A stretch of 41,775 nucleotides of DNA from Methanolinea sp. UBA275 (GCA_002506105.1 DAWU01000062.1:1-41775); one strand, 5' to 3'. Positions 16,502 to 24,988 are shown, counted from the first letter of the stretch. Program-made: numbers and translations. Notes: generated from the letters alone by a model not told the origin.

Positions 16502-16921
16502 ATGGATGGAGCATGCTGTTACGCGTATACTGACGGCGCAGCCAGGGGAAATCCCGGGCCTGCGGCCTGCGCTTTTATCATCGTTGATGCATGGGGAATA
16601 CTCCTTGCCGATGAAGCAAGGGTACTTGGGCGAAAAACCAACAACGAAGCAGAATACCACGCAGTGATCGATGCCCTGAAGAAAGCATCTTCTCTCTCCT
16701 GTCGCCAGATCGTCGTGCATTCTGACAGCGAACTTGTGATCAGGCAGATCAAGGGTGAATATGAGGTCAGGAAACCACACCTGCGGGAATTGTGTGTCGA
16801 GGTAAAAGGTCTTGAACGGCTCTTCGAATCGGTTCAGTTCGTGAACCTGCCGAGGGAGGATCCCTGGATCCGTATTGTCGACCGGCTCTGCAACGACGCG
16901 CTCGATTCGGGAAATACATAA
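16502..16921 (+). CDS. rnhA: Ribonuclease HI family protein
   Basis: This is a 139-residue RNase H of the archaeal/bacterial type 1 group that cuts RNA in RNA-DNA hybrids. The catalytic set is visible: D11 in YTDGAARGNPGP, E51 in NNEAEYHA, D75 in HSDSELV, and a fourth aspartate D127 in NLPREDPWIRIVDRL (family: REDN..AD.L). The fold order is normal and there are no extra domains (no N-terminal hybrid-binding domain). The ATG at 16502 gives the natural start a few residues before the first beta-strand. It is divergent from the PEBP gene and followed 93 bp later by the Mrp ATPase. It is probably active because all four acids are kept. Confidence 0.92.
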   Translation: MDGACCYAYTDGAARGNPGPAACAFIIVDAWGILLADEARVLGRKTNNEAEYHAVIDALKKASSLSCRQIVVHSDSELVIRQIKGEYEVRKPHLRELCVEVKGLERLFESVQFVNLPREDPWIRIVDRLCNDALDSGNT

Positions 16922-17014
16922 TGCATGCGGCAGCAATTGCCAGTATGATCTACCTTTAATGCCCTCTTCATCCAACAATACCCACCAGATTAACCACTGC
17001 TTATGAGGAGATCC

Positions 17015-17905
17015 ATGACGAAAAAAGCCACGAACACGCCGGAAGAATGCGAAGGGACCTGCGAAGGGTGCCCGAGTGCGCAGCAGTGTGACAGCGATAA
17101 GAAATCAGCGCAGGGAAAGGGACTCCCTCCCAAAGCAGAGATAGAAGTTGACCATGTCATCCTGGTCCTTTCGGGGAAGGGCGGCGTCGGGAAGTCCACC
17201 GTCGCGGTCAACCTTTCCTTTGCACTCTCGGCTCACGGCTTCAATGTCGGGGTTCTCGACCTTGATATCCACGGGCCGAATATTCCGAAGATGCTGGGGC
17301 TTGAAGGTCACCAGCTGAGCACACTCGGCAATATGATCCAGCCGGTCAGGGTCACAGGTAACCTTTCCGTGGTTTCCATGGCGTTCCTTCTCCCGGATAT
17401 CAGCACCCCTATTATCTGGCGCGGGCCGATGAAGATGTCTGCCATAAGCCAGTTCCTGAGCGAGGTTGACTGGGGACACCTGGACTACCTTGTCGTGGAC
17501 CTTCCCCCGGGAACAGGGGACGAAGCCCTCTCAATCGTCCAGCTTGCACCCAATGTCAGGGGGGCGGTGATCGTGACAACACCCCAGGAAGTTGCAACCA
17601 TGGATGCTTTAAAAGCCGCCAGGTTCGTCGAGAAGCTGGGGATCCCCGTTCTCGGGATCGTGGAGAACATGAGCGGACTTCTCTGTCCGCATTGCAACAA
17701 GGAGATCGATCTCTTTGGAAAGGGCGGTGGCGAGAAGATCGCAAAAGACCTCGGGGTTGCGTTCCTCGGGAGCATCCCCCTTGATCCCGACCTGAGAAAG
17801 GCGGGAGATGAAGGCAAGCCATTCATCATACGCAGCAGGGACAGCCCCACGTGGAAGAACGTGGACAAGGTCATGGAAGAACTGGTGAAGGTGGTTGAAG
17901 AATAG
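17015..17905 (+). CDS. Mrp/NBP35 family Fe-S cluster carrier ATPase
   Basis: This is a 296-residue P-loop ATPase of the Mrp/ApbC/NBP35 group, which binds and transfers [4Fe-4S] clusters to target proteins. The N-terminus has four cysteines C12, C16, C19 and C25 (CEGTCEGCPSAQQC), resembling the NBP35 cluster site CxxC-x5-C. The deviant Walker A SGKGGVGKST is at 53-62, followed by DLDIHGPN, DLPPGTGDEAL and, near the end, the second CxxC (LLCPHCN) that bridges the dimer cluster. The start at 17015 is chosen because GAGGAGAT lies 3-10 nt before it. An ATG 4 codons earlier (17003) overlaps that ribosome site. It is directly followed by a small gene whose ATG touches the stop codon. Confidence 0.94.
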   Translation: MTKKATNTPEECEGTCEGCPSAQQCDSDKKSAQGKGLPPKAEIEVDHVILVLSGKGGVGKSTVAVNLSFALSAHGFNVGVLDLDIHGPNIPKMLGLEGHQLSTLGNMIQPVRVTGNLSVVSMAFLLPDISTPIIWRGPMKMSAISQFLSEVDWGHLDYLVVDLPPGTGDEALSIVQLAPNVRGAVIVTTPQEVATMDALKAARFVEKLGIPVLGIVENMSGLLCPHCNKEIDLFGKGGGEKIAKDLGVAFLGSIPLDPDLRKAGDEGKPFIIRSRDSPTWKNVDKVMEELVKVVEE

Positions 17906-18214
17906 ATGACGCTTCTTGAGGTACTTGCGGGCGATGGAGAACCTCTTGATATTTACTCCGATATCGTGCCCGTCCTCGAGGACATTACCCTCTTTCCCGC
18001 CAGGGTCGAGGCCATCTACAGGAAAGCGAGTGCATATGACGATGTGGCCCTTGACCGTCTCCGGTTTGCCCTGCTCAGGGTGCAGATATATGCTGATATC
18101 CACCGGAATGAGAACATGGAACGAGCCCAGGCAATCAAGTACGCCTCAGTGGTCCTGGAAAAAGTGATCTTCGGATCCCTGATGATGGGCCATGAAGAGA
18201 TGGAACACGACTGA
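17906..18214 (+). CDS. Small helical protein coupled to the Mrp ATPase
   Basis: This is a 102-residue protein I do not recognise. Its ATG (17906) directly follows the TAG of the Mrp ATPase (17903-17905), so it is almost certainly translated from the same message. The sequence is rich in Leu, Ala, Arg and Glu and looks mainly alpha-helical: PVLEDITLFPARVEAIYRKAS, then LDRLRFALLRVQIYADIHRNE and AIKYASVVLEKVIF. The C-terminus GHEEMEHD is acidic. It has no cysteine and no membrane segment. The tight link suggests it works with the Fe-S carrier or with its client, but this is inference. Confidence 0.7.
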   Translation: MTLLEVLAGDGEPLDIYSDIVPVLEDITLFPARVEAIYRKASAYDDVALDRLRFALLRVQIYADIHRNENMERAQAIKYASVVLEKVIFGSLMMGHEEMEHD

Positions 18215-18242
18215 CGCAGTGGAACTCATCCGCGGATGACTG

Positions 18243-18258
18243 ATGGGGGATCCCCCAT
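18243..18258. promoter_or_regulatory. Perfect 16-bp palindrome between Mrp operon and ACT-MBL gene
   Basis: ATGGGGGATCCCCCAT is self-complementary over all 16 bp. It lies 29 bp after the stop of the preceding gene and about 20 bp before the likely TATA box of the next. It could be an operator for a dimeric regulator or a terminator hairpin (6-bp stem, GATC loop). Confidence 0.55.
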
Positions 18259-18274
18259 TTCTCCCAAAAATCGT

Positions 18275-18285
18275 AATCTATATGG
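18275..18285 (+). promoter_or_regulatory. Putative TATA box for ACT-ACT-MBL gene
   Basis: The tract aatctatatgg lies 40-50 bp before the ATG at 18325. A start near 18306 would leave a leader of about 20 nt that includes GGTGA at 18316-18320 as a ribosome site. Confidence 0.45.
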
Positions 18286-18324
18286 ACGCCCGGTTCGCAC
18301 CTGATCCTGTTATACGGTGAAACA

Positions 18325-19848
18325 ATGGAGAAGCATGCGTTCGTGGCCCGTGTCCCGGATCAACCGGGAGCCCTTCACAGGGCTGCGGAGATTATCTCCC
18401 GCCACCAGGGCAATATCAACAGGATACAGTTTGACAGGCGTATCGATCCCCACACGGTCTTTTTTGAAGTGACGTCAACACCTGATGCAAGGGAAGCAAT
18501 TCGGGAGGGTCTCCTGGAACTGGGATACCTCCAGACCGCATTGAAATCATTGAGTTTCCTCAGGCTCTCTGTCCATATCCCCCACAAACCCGGGGCGCTC
18601 CTTGACTTTCTCAGGTGCACGACTTCCCTCGGGGCCAACATTGCATTGATAGACTTCGATGACCGGGGGAGCAATCCCGATCTCCTGACGGTGAGCCTGA
18701 ACCTTGAGGAGAACACCGCGGTCTCACGCCTCCTCGATCAGCTCAAGTCCAGGTACCGTATGGAGGTTCTTGAGTATGACACGAGCGGAAAGTCCCTCGA
18801 TGATACCGTGTTCTATCTCAGGTTTGCACAGGCCATCCGGAGCCTTGTCGGTGAATCAGAGGATATATTCCTGCTCCGGCTCCTCGGGGATATCAACCAT
18901 ATCGTGCAGGAACTGATGAACCGCGGTCAGGATCCGAGACTTGTGTTCGAGAGCATCCTTCGCACCGGAGAAACGCTCCGGAATACGAACGGTTCCGGGT
19001 TCTACGCGGATATCCAGCAGATATCCCTCGCGGCGGATATGACGCTTATCTGTATTCAGCCACCCTGCGGCGGAAGCGTCTTCCTCCTTGACACTCCCGG
19101 AGAGTGCGTGATGATTGATACAGGGTACGGCATCTATCACCGGGAGATCAGCACGCTGATCAGGACCCGGGTACCGGGAGCGATGGAGAGGTTATCCCGG
19201 ATCATCATCTCGCATGCCGACGCAGATCACTGCGGGGCCGGGGGCCTCTATCCCGTGACTGCACTCATGCACCCGGGGACCCTTGATATCATCCGTGTCT
19301 CCAACCGTGCATACGGGTCCAGGAGCCAGTCTTCTATCCTGGAGGAGGTCTACACCACGCTCATCAACCTGTTCTCGCAGTTCTGCCCCCCAAAAAACAC
19401 CCTGCTTCTCACTCATACCGGGGGGGAAAAGAGAGGTCGTTTTCCTATCCTTGATAGGATAACGATAGGCGATCACCGGTTTGAGATTCTTGAAGGAATG
19501 GGAGGGCATCTCGCCGGTCAGATCTATCTCTTCTCCCCTGATCTGGGAGTTTTTTTCCCGGCCGATACCGTGATCAATTTCGATCACCTCACCCGGGAAA
19601 GGTCGGAGTACAATACCCTTGCAGTGAACCTCGTCACATCCGTCAATGTTGACAGCGACCGGGCGCGTGAGGAGAGAAAGGAGATCGTAAGGATCGTGGA
19701 CGATACATCGGGACCATTTTTCGGGGGCAGGCAATCCTGCCTCGTGTGCGGGGGGCATGGTCCGGTTTCGGTCCTGGATGGGCGCACCCTTGTGCCATAC
19801 GGACCCATTGATCATATCCCCCAGCGAGAAGAAGGCTGCCCGTGCTAA
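18325..19848 (+). CDS. ACT-ACT-metallo-beta-lactamase fusion protein
   Basis: This is a 507-residue fusion. Two ACT domains (about 1-75 and 78-150) open it, visible from ARVPDQPGALHRAAEII and SVHIPHKPGALLDFLR. ACT domains usually bind amino acids or other small ligands. A helical linker (about 155-240, LRFAQAIRSLVGESEDIFLLRLL) follows. The C-terminal half is a metallo-beta-lactamase fold. Metal motif HADADH is at 297-302 (D replaces the middle H of HxHxDH), with later MGGHLAG, FPADTVINFDH and CLVCGGHGPV supplying further ligands. No reaction can be named. The combination suggests an amino-acid-controlled hydrolase. It is monocistronic and ends one base before the convergent M20 gene. Start support: GGTGA 4 nt before ATG 18325. 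Confidence 0.85.
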   Translation: MEKHAFVARVPDQPGALHRAAEIISRHQGNINRIQFDRRIDPHTVFFEVTSTPDAREAIREGLLELGYLQTALKSLSFLRLSVHIPHKPGALLDFLRCTTSLGANIALIDFDDRGSNPDLLTVSLNLEENTAVSRLLDQLKSRYRMEVLEYDTSGKSLDDTVFYLRFAQAIRSLVGESEDIFLLRLLGDINHIVQELMNRGQDPRLVFESILRTGETLRNTNGSGFYADIQQISLAADMTLICIQPPCGGSVFLLDTPGECVMIDTGYGIYHREISTLIRTRVPGAMERLSRIIISHADADHCGAGGLYPVTALMHPGTLDIIRVSNRAYGSRSQSSILEEVYTTLINLFSQFCPPKNTLLLTHTGGEKRGRFPILDRITIGDHRFEILEGMGGHLAGQIYLFSPDLGVFFPADTVINFDHLTRERSEYNTLAVNLVTSVNVDSDRAREERKEIVRIVDDTSGPFFGGRQSCLVCGGHGPVSVLDGRTLVPYGPIDHIPQREEGCPC

Positions 19849-19849
19849 C

Positions 19850-21100
19850 TCACGGGGATTGAAGCAGGGAGAGTGCGGCAAGCGACATCAGAGCGACACC
19901 GTTCCTGATGCCGTCTTCCGGGCATACGCAAAAGCGGGAGCTGTGCAGGTATATTCCGTTCTTAACGCCGGTGCCGAGCCTTAGGTAGCAGAGAGGAATC
20001 GGGGGGTCCACGCTCCCAAAAAATCCGAAGTCCTCGCTCCCGGTGAGCGGTGCCATCCGGCAAAGCCTCTCTTTCCCAAGGCACTCAGCGAGGACCGGGA
20101 TCACCTTCGCAGTCAGTGAAGGATCGTTCTCGAGTGGCGGGACCGACTCCGGCTGGAACGTGATGACCGGGAGCCGGTCTTCCGGAATTCCGTGACTCCT
20201 CGCGGTGTATTCGCATATCCTCCTGATCGAAGCGAGTACCAGATCCCTGACAGAAGGCTCGAAGTACCTGATGTTTACCTGGAGGTGGACCTCATCAGGG
20301 ATGGCGTTATGCTTGACCCCCCCGTGGATTGCCCCCACCGTGATAAGCCCGAACTTCCCGGCTGGCACCTCCCGGGTTATGATAGTCTGGAACTGGAGGA
20401 TGAGAAGAGCGGCCAGGACAATGGGATCGCGGGCGCGGTCCGGGTGGGCCGCATGCCCGCCGATGCCCCTCACGGTGATGTCAAGGGATTCCGCACCTGC
20501 GGAAAAGACCCCTTCCCGGTACCCTACCTGTCCAACGGGGAGGTCGGGAGAGACATGGAGGGCAAGGCCGCAGTCAGGCCTTCCGAACCTTGTGTACAAT
20601 CCCTCCTCAATCATCCTGATTGCCCCCGATGCTCTCTCCTCTGATGGCTGTGCAATGAAAAGGATCGTCCCTCTCCATGTGCCGGTCACCGATGAGAGGA
20701 AGCGGGCAGTCCCGGCAAGGATGGTGCAGTGCAGGTCGTGTCCACACGCGTGCATGACCCCCACCTCCCGCCCATCCCTGGAACGTACCTTCTTCCTGCT
20801 GGCATAGGAAAGACCGGTCTCCTCTTCAATCGGGAGGGCATCCATGTCGGCACGGATCATCACGACTGGCCCCACTCCGTTTCGAAGGACTCCCACAACC
20901 CCATATCCGCCTACTCCCCGCGACACGTCACATCCCGCATGTTCCATCTCGCGGGCCATCACATCCGCAGTGCGGATCTCTTCTTCCGACAGCTCGGGAT
21001 GTGCGTGGAGGTCCTTGTAGAGGTCCACCAGCGAGGCGAGATGATGTTCAATATGCGCATCAAGAGCCCCGAGGCAGTCGCAGATCGGGTGGTTTTTCAT
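19850..21100 (-). CDS. M20 family amidohydrolase / aminoacylase
   Basis: This is a 416-residue zinc metallopeptidase of the M20D (hippurate hydrolase/aminoacylase) group that splits N-acyl amino acids or similar amides. Motifs: LHAHPELS near the N-terminus, IRADMDALPIEE, the zinc motif HACGHDLHCT, AQPSEER, GGHAAHPD of the lid dimerisation domain, and GSEDFGFF near the end. Length is typical. Its ATG overlaps the stop of the upstream methyltransferase (ATGA at 21097-21100), and a strong ribosome site (AAGGAGGAGG on the minus strand) sits 6 nt before it, so the two genes are translationally coupled. The substrate is not known. Confidence 0.93.
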   Translation of the reverse strand: MKNHPICDCLGALDAHIEHHLASLVDLYKDLHAHPELSEEEIRTADVMAREMEHAGCDVSRGVGGYGVVGVLRNGVGPVVMIRADMDALPIEEETGLSYASRKKVRSRDGREVGVMHACGHDLHCTILAGTARFLSSVTGTWRGTILFIAQPSEERASGAIRMIEEGLYTRFGRPDCGLALHVSPDLPVGQVGYREGVFSAGAESLDITVRGIGGHAAHPDRARDPIVLAALLILQFQTIITREVPAGKFGLITVGAIHGGVKHNAIPDEVHLQVNIRYFEPSVRDLVLASIRRICEYTARSHGIPEDRLPVITFQPESVPPLENDPSLTAKVIPVLAECLGKERLCRMAPLTGSEDFGFFGSVDPPIPLCYLRLGTGVKNGIYLHSSRFCVCPEDGIRNGVALMSLAALSLLQSP

Positions 21101-21996
21101 CGGTCCTCCTCCTTTTCCCGCCGTCCCGGATTCCTCATCTCCCGATACCGCCTGACCGAGATATCCAGGTATTCTGTATCAGTATCGATCCCAAGAAACC
21201 GTCGTTTCAGGATGCATGCGGCAAGGCCGGTCGTCGAACTCCCCGTGAAGGGATCGAGCACAAGCGAATCCTCCCTGCTGCACGAGAGAATAATTCTTTT
21301 CAGGAGCGCGAGAGGTTTCTGGGTGGGGTGACTTCCCTGGCTTTTTTCGGAGTTCCTCGGTGTCGGGATGCTCCATACCGTGCGCATCTGTTTTCCCGGG
21401 CGTTTGAGGCTGTCTTCTTTCCAGTCACCGCATTTCATCTCCTGATAGTTGAACATGTGCTTCGCTTTCCCCGCTTTTTTTGCCCAGAGCAGGGTCTCGT
21501 GGCTTGCGGTGAAATACCGGGTGCTCAGGTTCGGGGAGGCATTGGGCTTGAACCAGCAGATGTCGTTTAATACATGGAATCCTTCTTTCTGGAGTGCAAA
21601 GCCGCAGGCGTAGATGGAGTGGTATGTCCCGCTTATCCAGATGCTCCCCTGTTCTGAGAGCACTCTTTTGCACGCCCTGATCCAGTTCGTGTGGAATACA
21701 AAATCATTCTCGATGCCATGGCTCTCATCCCACAAGCCCTTATTCACGGACGCCCGTTTTCCCGACTGGCACGTGAATCCCCCGTTCGAGAGGTTGTAGG
21801 GAGGATCGGCAAATATGAGGTCAGCCTCCCCTTTCGGCATCTGCTCCATGACGTGTATGCAATCACCATGATACAGGGTGAAACCATCATCATGATAATA
21901 AGGCCTTACATCCATGGTCAGCATCACGGGGGACTGCCACTGGCCCCGGAATGGCCTCTTTTGGCACTTTCCGCCAGTTGTCGCAGTTTTGACCAT
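21097..21996 (-). CDS. DNA methyltransferase, beta class (adenine/N4-cytosine)
   Basis: This is a DNA amino-methyltransferase. It has motif IV FADPPYNLSNGG early, then WISGTYHSIYACGFALQKEGF, and motif I at the C-terminus (LDPFTGSSTTGLAA), the order of the beta group that includes CcrM, HinfI and DpnA/MboIIB-like enzymes. HPTQKPLALLKRII precedes motif I. N6-adenine methylation is therefore likely, but the recognition site cannot be read from sequence. The start is uncertain: ATG at 21996 (299 residues, AGGCAG nearby) or the later ATGs at 21924 and 21915, of which the last gives the compact start MDVRPYYHDDGFTLYHGDC. The open frame runs into the divergent hxlB gene and the residues before 21996 are not real. 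It is coupled to the M20 gene. No restriction endonuclease lies next to it. Confidence 0.85.
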   Translation of the reverse strand: MVKTATTGGKCQKRPFRGQWQSPVMLTMDVRPYYHDDGFTLYHGDCIHVMEQMPKGEADLIFADPPYNLSNGGFTCQSGKRASVNKGLWDESHGIENDFVFHTNWIRACKRVLSEQGSIWISGTYHSIYACGFALQKEGFHVLNDICWFKPNASPNLSTRYFTASHETLLWAKKAGKAKHMFNYQEMKCGDWKEDSLKRPGKQMRTVWSIPTPRNSEKSQGSHPTQKPLALLKRIILSCSREDSLVLDPFTGSSTTGLAACILKRRFLGIDTDTEYLDISVRRYREMRNPGRREKEEDR

Positions 21997-22105
21997 AATG
22001 TGTAGTCTGCCTGGCATAAAAGGATAGATGCTCTGCCCGAAGATTCTGGTGATTTTCTGGAGAATATCTATCACGTCAGAATGCAAAAAATAGACCGGGA
22101 GAAGC

Positions 22106-22705
22106 ATGGCAACACGCAGGGTCCGGGATATGATGCGCCTCATGGCCCGGAGGATTCTCGGTATCGCGGAATCACTCTCGGACGAAGAGGTCGAACAATT
22201 CGTAGAGGAGATCCTCAAAGCAGGGAGGATCTACGTGATGGGGGCCGGCCGCTCGGGGCTCGTTGCAAAGGCGTTTGCCATGCGGCTGATGCACCTTGGA
22301 TTCTCATCGTTCGTGGTCGGCGAGACGATAACCCCGGCGATGACCGGCAACGACCTCATGGTCGTCTTCTCGGGGTCAGGAAAGACCAAGACCGTCGCAG
22401 ATATTGCTGAGACCGCGAAGGAGATCGGGGCAAGGCTTGCGCTGATCACCTCGAACAGAGATTCAAGGATAGGCAGGATTGCAGATATCATCGTGATCAT
22501 CGAGCACCAGCGTGACGAGGTCAAGGACGATGGTGCCGAGTTCGAGATACGGCAGATGATGGGCGAGCACAAATCGTTTGCTCCCCTGGGAACCCTCTTT
22601 GAGACCGCAGCGATGATCTTTGCAGATGCCGTCATCTCCAGGCTCATGGAGATCACGCAGACCGATGAGAAAGAATTGAAAAACAGGCACGCGAACATTG
22701 AGTGA
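22106..22705 (+). CDS. hxlB: 6-phospho-3-hexuloisomerase
   Basis: This is a 199-residue SIS-domain isomerase that converts 3-hexulose-6-phosphate to fructose-6-phosphate. In archaea it works in reverse with hexulose-phosphate synthase to make ribulose-5-phosphate for nucleotides and cofactors. Motifs: MGAGRSGLVAKAFAMRL (about 45-61) and SGSGKTKTV (89-97). These are the phospho-sugar-binding loops, and the length matches MJ1247-like proteins. The ribosome site GGGAG lies about 7 nt before the ATG at 22106. The gene is divergent from the DNA methyltransferase and is the first of an operon with an aminotransferase and an M42 peptidase. No hexulose-phosphate synthase is in the window. Confidence 0.93.
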   Translation: MATRRVRDMMRLMARRILGIAESLSDEEVEQFVEEILKAGRIYVMGAGRSGLVAKAFAMRLMHLGFSSFVVGETITPAMTGNDLMVVFSGSGKTKTVADIAETAKEIGARLALITSNRDSRIGRIADIIVIIEHQRDEVKDDGAEFEIRQMMGEHKSFAPLGTLFETAAMIFADAVISRLMEITQTDEKELKNRHANIE

Positions 22706-22716
22706 GGGATAGTGAG

Positions 22717-23826
22717 ATGGAGAAGATGCGATGTGCAGGAAGGTGCCTTGGTATCGAGATTTCCGGGATACGCAAGCTCTTCGATGCGGCAGGACCGGAC
22801 TCGATCAACATGGGGCTCGGACAGCCCGATTTCGATACCCCGGCGCATATCAAGGAAGGGGCGATCAGGGCAATACGGGAAGGGAAGACCGGATACACGT
22901 CCAACATGGGCATCCCGGAACTCCGGGAAGCGCTTTCTGCCAAATTCCACAAGGAGAACAGGCTGGATTACTTGCCTGAACAGATCCTGGTGACCGCGGG
23001 TGCAAGCGAAGCGCTCCACGTGATCATGCACGGGCTGGTTGAGCAGGGTGACCGGGTCCTCTTTGCCGATCCGGGATTTGTCTCGTACGGGGCTCTCGCC
23101 GTGCTGGCAGGGGGAAAACCCGAAGGGGTGCCCCTTGACGCGAATCTCTGCATCGACGTGGAGGCCGCCAAGAAGCGGATGGACGGGGCCCGCCTGTTTG
23201 TGCTCAACTCTCCGGGGAACCCAACCGGGGTGGTGGAGACCAGGGAAAATATCCGTGCACTCGTGGAGTACGGGAACGACAAGGGGGTCACGATCGTCAG
23301 CGATGAAGTGTACGAGCACTTCATTTACGGTGCAACGCACTGGAGCGCAGCTCTTTTTGGCGATGACGTGATTACGGTCAATGCTGCAAGCAAGACCTAT
23401 GCCATGACGGGATGGAGACTCGGGTATCTTGCCGGGCCAAAGGAGTATATAGAGCAGTGCCTCAAGGTTCACCAGTATTGCCAGGCCTGCGCAACCTCGA
23501 TATCCCAGTATGCTGCACTGACTGCATATACCGGTCCCCAGGAGTGTGTCACCGAGATGAAACGCGAGTACGAGGCTCGCCGTGACTACCTCTATGGCGA
23601 GCTGACCCGGATGGGCTTCTCGTTCCCAAAACCGGAAGGAGCCTTTTACATTTTCGCTCCGCTCGGAAAGGAGCTCACCGCCCGTATTCTCTCCAGGGGT
23701 GTTGTCATTGTTCCGGGTGAGGCATTTGGATGCAATGCACCTCAATACGCAAGGATGAGCTATGCAACCTCCCGCGATAATTTACATCACGCGGTTGACA
23801 GGATCAGAAAAGCCACGGAGGGCTGA
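22717..23826 (+). CDS. Class I/II pyridoxal-phosphate aminotransferase
   Basis: This is a 369-residue fold-type I aminotransferase (aspartate/aromatic aminotransferase-like, class I). Motifs: GLGQPDFDTP (34-42), SPGNPTG (165-171) that contacts substrate carboxylate, D196-E197-V198-Y199 and the Schiff-base lysine K226 in NAASKTYAMTGWRLGY. The start at ATG 22717 follows GAGGGAT at 22704-22710 by 6 nt. A GTG at 22702 overlapping the hxlB stop is less likely. It is downstream of hxlB and 6 nt before the M42 gene. The amino-acid specificity is not readable from the sequence; archaeal paralogs serve aspartate, aromatic or alanine transamination. Confidence 0.92.
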   Translation: MEKMRCAGRCLGIEISGIRKLFDAAGPDSINMGLGQPDFDTPAHIKEGAIRAIREGKTGYTSNMGIPELREALSAKFHKENRLDYLPEQILVTAGASEALHVIMHGLVEQGDRVLFADPGFVSYGALAVLAGGKPEGVPLDANLCIDVEAAKKRMDGARLFVLNSPGNPTGVVETRENIRALVEYGNDKGVTIVSDEVYEHFIYGATHWSAALFGDDVITVNAASKTYAMTGWRLGYLAGPKEYIEQCLKVHQYCQACATSISQYAALTAYTGPQECVTEMKREYEARRDYLYGELTRMGFSFPKPEGAFYIFAPLGKELTARILSRGVVIVPGEAFGCNAPQYARMSYATSRDNLHHAVDRIRKATEG

Positions 23827-23832
23827 TTGTTC

Positions 23833-24870
23833 ATGGTAAAGGATCTTCTTGTAAGATTGTCAAATGCACACGGCGTCTCGGGAAGCGAGGGCAGTGTCAC
23901 GGGGATTGTCCGGAAAGAACTGAAGAAGTACGTGGACGAGATCCGCGAAGACCGCATGGGGAACCTTATCGCGATTAAAAAGGGGAACAATTTCAAGGTG
24001 ATGCTCGCAGCCCATGCCGACGAAATAGGGCTCATGGTCAAGTCCATTGACGAGAAGGGCTTTATCAGGTTCGTTACCCTGGGAGGATGGTTTGCACCTA
24101 CGCTCTACAACCAGCGGGTGATCCTCCACGGAGAGAAGGGACATGTCTATGGCGTCCTTGGGGGGAAACCCGTGCATAAGATGGACGAGGAGGAGCGGAA
24201 GAAGGGGGTGAAGGCGGATGACATGTTCATCGATGTCGGGGCCTCCAGCAGCGACGAGGTGGCGGAGCTGGGTGTCGTGATCGGAACTCCAGTCACGATG
24301 GATCGTGAGGTGGCAACGCTCGCACACAACAGGATCACCGGGAAAGCCTTTGACAACCGGGTGGGTATGGCCATGCTCATAAAAACGATACAGGAGGTCA
24401 GATCCCCATTTACCATCTATGCAGTCTTCACCGTACAGGAGGAGGTTGGACTGAAAGGTGCGAAGACGAGTGCATATTCCCTCGAACCTGATTGCGCGAT
24501 TGCGACCGATGTCACCATCCCGGGAGATCACCCCGGCATTGACCTGAAGGATGTCCCTGTGGAGATGGGAAAAGGCCCCGTGATCACGATCGTTGATTCA
24601 AGCGGCAGGGGACTCATTGCCAGCCGTGCAATGGTCAGATGGTTATGTGACGCTGCCGAACGACATGACATCCCGGTGCAGCTGGAGGTGGGGAGCGGAG
24701 GGACCACGGATGCCACGGCCATCCATCTGGAGAGGGGAGGAATTCCCAGCACCACCCTTTCCATCCCGAGCCGCTACATCCACTCGCCTGTGGAAGTGGT
24801 GGATATAAAGGACATTGAAGGGGGAATCCAGCTCCTTCTACAGGCTCTGAAAACAAAACCAAAGGTATAA
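23833..24870 (+). CDS. M42 family metallopeptidase (tetrahedral aminopeptidase type)
   Basis: This is a 345-residue aminopeptidase of the M42 family (TET/glutamyl aminopeptidase group), which forms dodecameric peptide-degrading complexes in archaea. The co-catalytic metal set is complete: H61 (AAHADEIG), D174 (KAFDNRVG), the catalytic and ligand acids E203-E204 (VQEEVGLKGA), D226 (IATDVT) and H317 (SRYIHSPVE). The start ATG 23833 has GGAGGG at 23817-23822 in front of it. A TTG at 23827 is too close to that site. It is the last gene of the hxlB operon. It should trim peptides in the cytosol. Confidence 0.93.
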   Translation: MVKDLLVRLSNAHGVSGSEGSVTGIVRKELKKYVDEIREDRMGNLIAIKKGNNFKVMLAAHADEIGLMVKSIDEKGFIRFVTLGGWFAPTLYNQRVILHGEKGHVYGVLGGKPVHKMDEEERKKGVKADDMFIDVGASSSDEVAELGVVIGTPVTMDREVATLAHNRITGKAFDNRVGMAMLIKTIQEVRSPFTIYAVFTVQEEVGLKGAKTSAYSLEPDCAIATDVTIPGDHPGIDLKDVPVEMGKGPVITIVDSSGRGLIASRAMVRWLCDAAERHDIPVQLEVGSGGTTDATAIHLERGGIPSTTLSIPSRYIHSPVEVVDIKDIEGGIQLLLQALKTKPKV

Positions 24871-24944
24871 TTTTTCAAGAGTGTTCACGTTTCCGGGTCG
24901 CACTCGCGTTGTTTTTGCCCGTTGGGGTTTTGACACGCGCGTTT

Positions 24945-24955
24945 CATATATATAC
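24945..24955 (+). promoter_or_regulatory. Strong TATA-like element in the intergenic gap
   Basis: The tract catatatatac is a good archaeal TATA box. No long gene follows within 350 bp, so it may drive a small RNA or a short peptide (see the 11-codon frame). Confidence 0.4.
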
Positions 24956-24988
24956 TCTACATAGTGTAGTCTGAGTACGTACTGCCAC

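Noticed and set aside
21997..22218. N-terminal extension of the DNA methyltransferase frame
   Set aside because: It overlaps the well supported hxlB start and the residues do not resemble the family; the real start is at or below 21996.
22231..23745. Minus-strand open frame of 504 codons opposite hxlB and the aminotransferase
   Set aside because: The translation shows no family pattern and both opposite genes are well supported.
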